Of a stretch of DNA of 64,000 nt, positions 61,913-64,000 are shown piece by piece. How positions within the stretch are numbered: the stretch's first letter is position 1; the number at the start of each line of letters is the position of its first letter. The position numbers were made by a program, and so were the translations under genes. The notes below the pieces were generated by a model, which worked only from the letters and a program-made list of their open reading frames with translations, did no database searches and was not told where the DNA came from. The DNA comes from Agarophyton chilense (Eukaryota > Rhodophyta > Florideophyceae > Gracilariales > Gracilariaceae): contig JARGXX010000001.1 of the NCBI GenBank assembly GCA_030374765.1, positions 744,001 to 808,000 of the forward strand, written 5' to 3'.

Positions 61913-62824
61913 GGAGGAGCTACAGTGCTTTTTAGTGTGAAGTTGACGTTTTTCCTCTTGAGGTAAACTGTGGTAGAGGGACAGGCTGTACTGCTTATAC
62001 TGACTAAGAGTTTTAAAGTGTACTTGAATAAATGTAAACAGCGCCACTGAAGACTTGTGAACTCCGTTGCTGAATAGACACCAATTGGGTTCCGTCATAT
62101 GTTATTCGTAAGGAGGTGCGGAATCCATCACGAAAGTGGCACGTACCTATCATGTGTTATCGTGGTACTGGTACAAGATGTGGGGGGGGAATGCACGTGT
62201 ACAAACGGCTAAGACGGAGAACGTTACATTCCCAGATTTTCGAGGACATTCTTCAGGTACGAAGGGAAGAGGGAAGCATTCAGGCCCGAACAGTGTAACC
62301 GGGAGTGGCAAAAGGAGAGTTTTTGAAAAAACAAACTGTTTTAACAACAGAAGGCAGGCCGTGCAACACGGCTGGAGAATACCATTAATACCAGGAACAC
62401 ATGAGGAGATGGAAGAAAGTATGGAAGGAAACAATGCAGGATCGAAGGTGAGAAGAGAGGAGGGAGAGCGGGTGGGGAATCTGGAAACATCGAGGGGGTG
62501 AGGGGAGCAAGGGGGAGGGGGGGGGGGGGGGTGCACTTGCAAAGCGTGGAGGCCGACAGCGCCTCCGGCACCAAAGGGCGCGTGATGCGTACAGGTGTCA
62601 GTGTGACACAACCACAAGTAACGCAACGCACGAGTATGGCACCACTTCTGAGTGTAACTCTCAGCTCAAGTCTGGAAAAAAAATCGAAAAAAAAAAAAAA
62701 AAACCAGCTATCGCCACCATGTCACGCACCGCAGGCCCATCACACGTCTGCATCTCGCGATCTACACAGTATTTGATGATGATGCTCCCCAACGTCATCG
62801 TCATTAGCACCACCGCGTCCTCCG
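61913..62824. other. convergent 3' region of HRD1 and the partial gene at the edge
   Basis: It holds the HRD1 polyadenylation signal at 62027, a G-rich tract at about 62460-62531 ending in G15, and an A17 run at 62687-62703. No gene is supported. Confidence 0.55.
62027..62032 (+). terminator. AATAAA polyadenylation signal of HRD1
   Basis: AATAAA lies 115 bases after the HRD1 stop and is followed by a TGTAAA motif. Confidence 0.5.
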
Positions 62825-64000
62825 CTAATCATTCTTTTCCGAATGATCGCCATTTCGCATCCCATGAGGTCGTCTTTGAGAGATGACCTCTCGATGGTGC
62901 TGGCGTTCCTCACTGTGACTCGCCACTTTCCGCAGTGGTTCGTCACGCCCAACGTCGCGGAACCCTCTTTCCTGACGTTCATTTTGCCTTTGCTCTCGTC
63001 TACGCTCACAATGCTGCTCCCATTCTAGACGCCGCTCGTCATGTTCCATTTTCTTCTGCATACTAAGCAGTATCTGTTGCAGCAATTGCTCCACTTTGCT
63101 AAAGTGCGAACAGATGTGTGCGCTGCTGTTGGAGCTGTTGGAACCGAAAGCTGCTTGCAGTTCAGCCCTGCCGTGCTCGCACGCAGGCGCTTCGAGTTGG
63201 ATGTTCTGGGTGTTGCATGGGGCCCTTTTCGTTGTATTTGACAGCGTGTTTGGGACCGAGACGTGCGCGTCCACTTCACGAGAGGGACTCTGCGCCCACA
63301 GTGACGACAACGCAGAGCTGGTACGACCAAACAGCGCGTTTGAGTTATGCTTGGCGTCCTGTGCGCAAGGCCTTGCTGCAGTAGAGCCACAGTGAGGAGG
63401 GCTGAGGTGTGTGCCCAAGCGTTTGACACCGTTACTATTCGCGAGTGGCTGAGAGCGGCTGCTATGCTGCAAAGCGGCCGTTTCCGCGTTGGTGTGAATG
63501 TCGCGCTGCCGTTCAAGCGGTGGTAGAGAAGCATGTGGCGGGGCAGCGTTACTGTTTGGCGGCGAAACAGATCGCAAATTGGGTCGCACGGACGGGGCGC
63601 CAACAACACATGGCGTTATCGGCGCAGAAAAGGGATTGGCCAGAGAAATGGGTCTCGAAGGGGTTGCATCGGGGGGGTGCGTCAAAGAAGACACATTGTT
63701 CTGAACGTTGTCTGCAGTGGAGGTGTTGGGATGGCAGTCAGGAGAGTGCGACGTGCGTTGCGCATCTGTGGCGAGAACGGAGTGGGGGTGTGTGAGGATG
63801 GTAGGAGAGGATTCGGTAGGCTTCCAATCTGACAGGTTGTCACGCGGCTTTGCAGCGTGTTCCATGTTGGAAACTATGTCAAGCAGACGCTCCTTTTCAG
63901 CCTGATCATGCTGATTTCCTGAGCCGCTGCGACGCAACAAGGAGAAATCCTGCTTTCTCCACTGGTCGATGAGCAAGGCAGTACGATCTCGGGCGCGTCG
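62825..64000 (-). CDS. hypothetical Ser/Pro-rich protein with basic coiled-coil end, 5' end outside the window
   Basis: The minus-strand frame is open at the window's right edge and stops at 62825, giving at least 391 residues. The visible start (ALLIDQWRKQDFSLLRRSG, then EKERLLDIVSNMEH) is helical. The next 230 residues are Ser/Pro/Asn-rich and disordered. The last 110 residues form a helix-prone region (SHFSKVEQLLQQILLSMQKK), followed by a highly charged Arg/Glu/Gln stretch (RRLEWEQHCERRREQRQNE). I recognise no family; a scaffold or RNA-associated nuclear protein is a guess only. Confidence 0.6.
   Translation of the reverse strand, partial: RRARDRTALLIDQWRKQDFSLLRRSGSGNQHDQAEKERLLDIVSNMEHAAKPRDNLSDWKPTESSPTILTHPHSVLATDAQRTSHSPDCHPNTSTADNVQNNVSSLTHPPDATPSRPISLANPFSAPITPCVVGAPSVRPNLRSVSPPNSNAAPPHASLPPLERQRDIHTNAETAALQHSSRSQPLANSNGVKRLGTHLSPPHCGSTAARPCAQDAKHNSNALFGRTSSALSSLWAQSPSREVDAHVSVPNTLSNTTKRAPCNTQNIQLEAPACEHGRAELQAAFGSNSSNSSAHICSHFSKVEQLLQQILLSMQKKMEHDERRLEWEQHCERRREQRQNERQERGFRDVGRDEPLRKVASHSEERQHHREVISQRRPHGMRNGDHSEKND

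Noticed and set aside
1-64000. tRNA, rRNA and CRISPR features
   Set aside because: No cloverleaf with proper box A/B spacing, no rRNA-like conserved stretch and no regularly spaced short repeats were seen.

Overview
This is nuclear DNA of a photosynthetic eukaryote. Evidence: an LTR retroelement with gag, protease, reverse transcriptase, RNase H, integrase and chromodomain; long uninterrupted genes for eukaryotic proteins (glycyl-tRNA synthetase with a WHEP-like N-terminus, PP2C phosphatase, HRD1, PHO80/U-type cyclin); and a geranylgeranyl reductase carrying a plastid transit peptide that begins MAFV. Intron-free genes and the MAFV leader point by inference to an intron-poor red alga; the species cannot be fixed from the sequence alone.

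Layout. (1) 1-15.5 kb: two Ty3/gypsy copies facing each other tail to tail around one LTR (9334-10249), making inverted-repeat arms of about 5.2 kb (4100-9331 and 10250-15481) that align base for base with no net gap. Each arm carries a chromodomain frame apart from the integrase and an intact antisense frame of about 618 codons of unknown function. (2) 15.5-25.5 kb: a gene graveyard. It holds decayed coding pieces, a COG5 pseudogene, an N-terminal fragment of an isocitrate dehydrogenase-like gene, and an unrecognised gene that seems split by a block of retroelement pieces (21425-24863) ending in inverted LTRs. (3) 25.5-44.4 kb: AT-richer and gene-poor, with two related secreted cysteine-rich repeat proteins (5 and 15 repeats) sharing a TATTTAAG box about 100 bp upstream of the start, a proline-rich nuclear-looking protein, and a small ABM-domain protein. 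(4) 44.4-64 kb: GC-rich, gene-dense and apparently intronless: geranylgeranyl reductase, cyclin, DMT-type transporter, a Ser-rich small protein, glycyl-tRNA synthetase, PP2C, a five-span membrane protein, the ER ubiquitin ligase HRD1, and a partial gene at the right edge.

The genes of region 4 are housekeeping and do not form one pathway. The most unusual items are the retroelement palindrome with its conserved antisense gene, and the cysteine-rich secreted pair. No tRNA, rRNA or CRISPR was seen.
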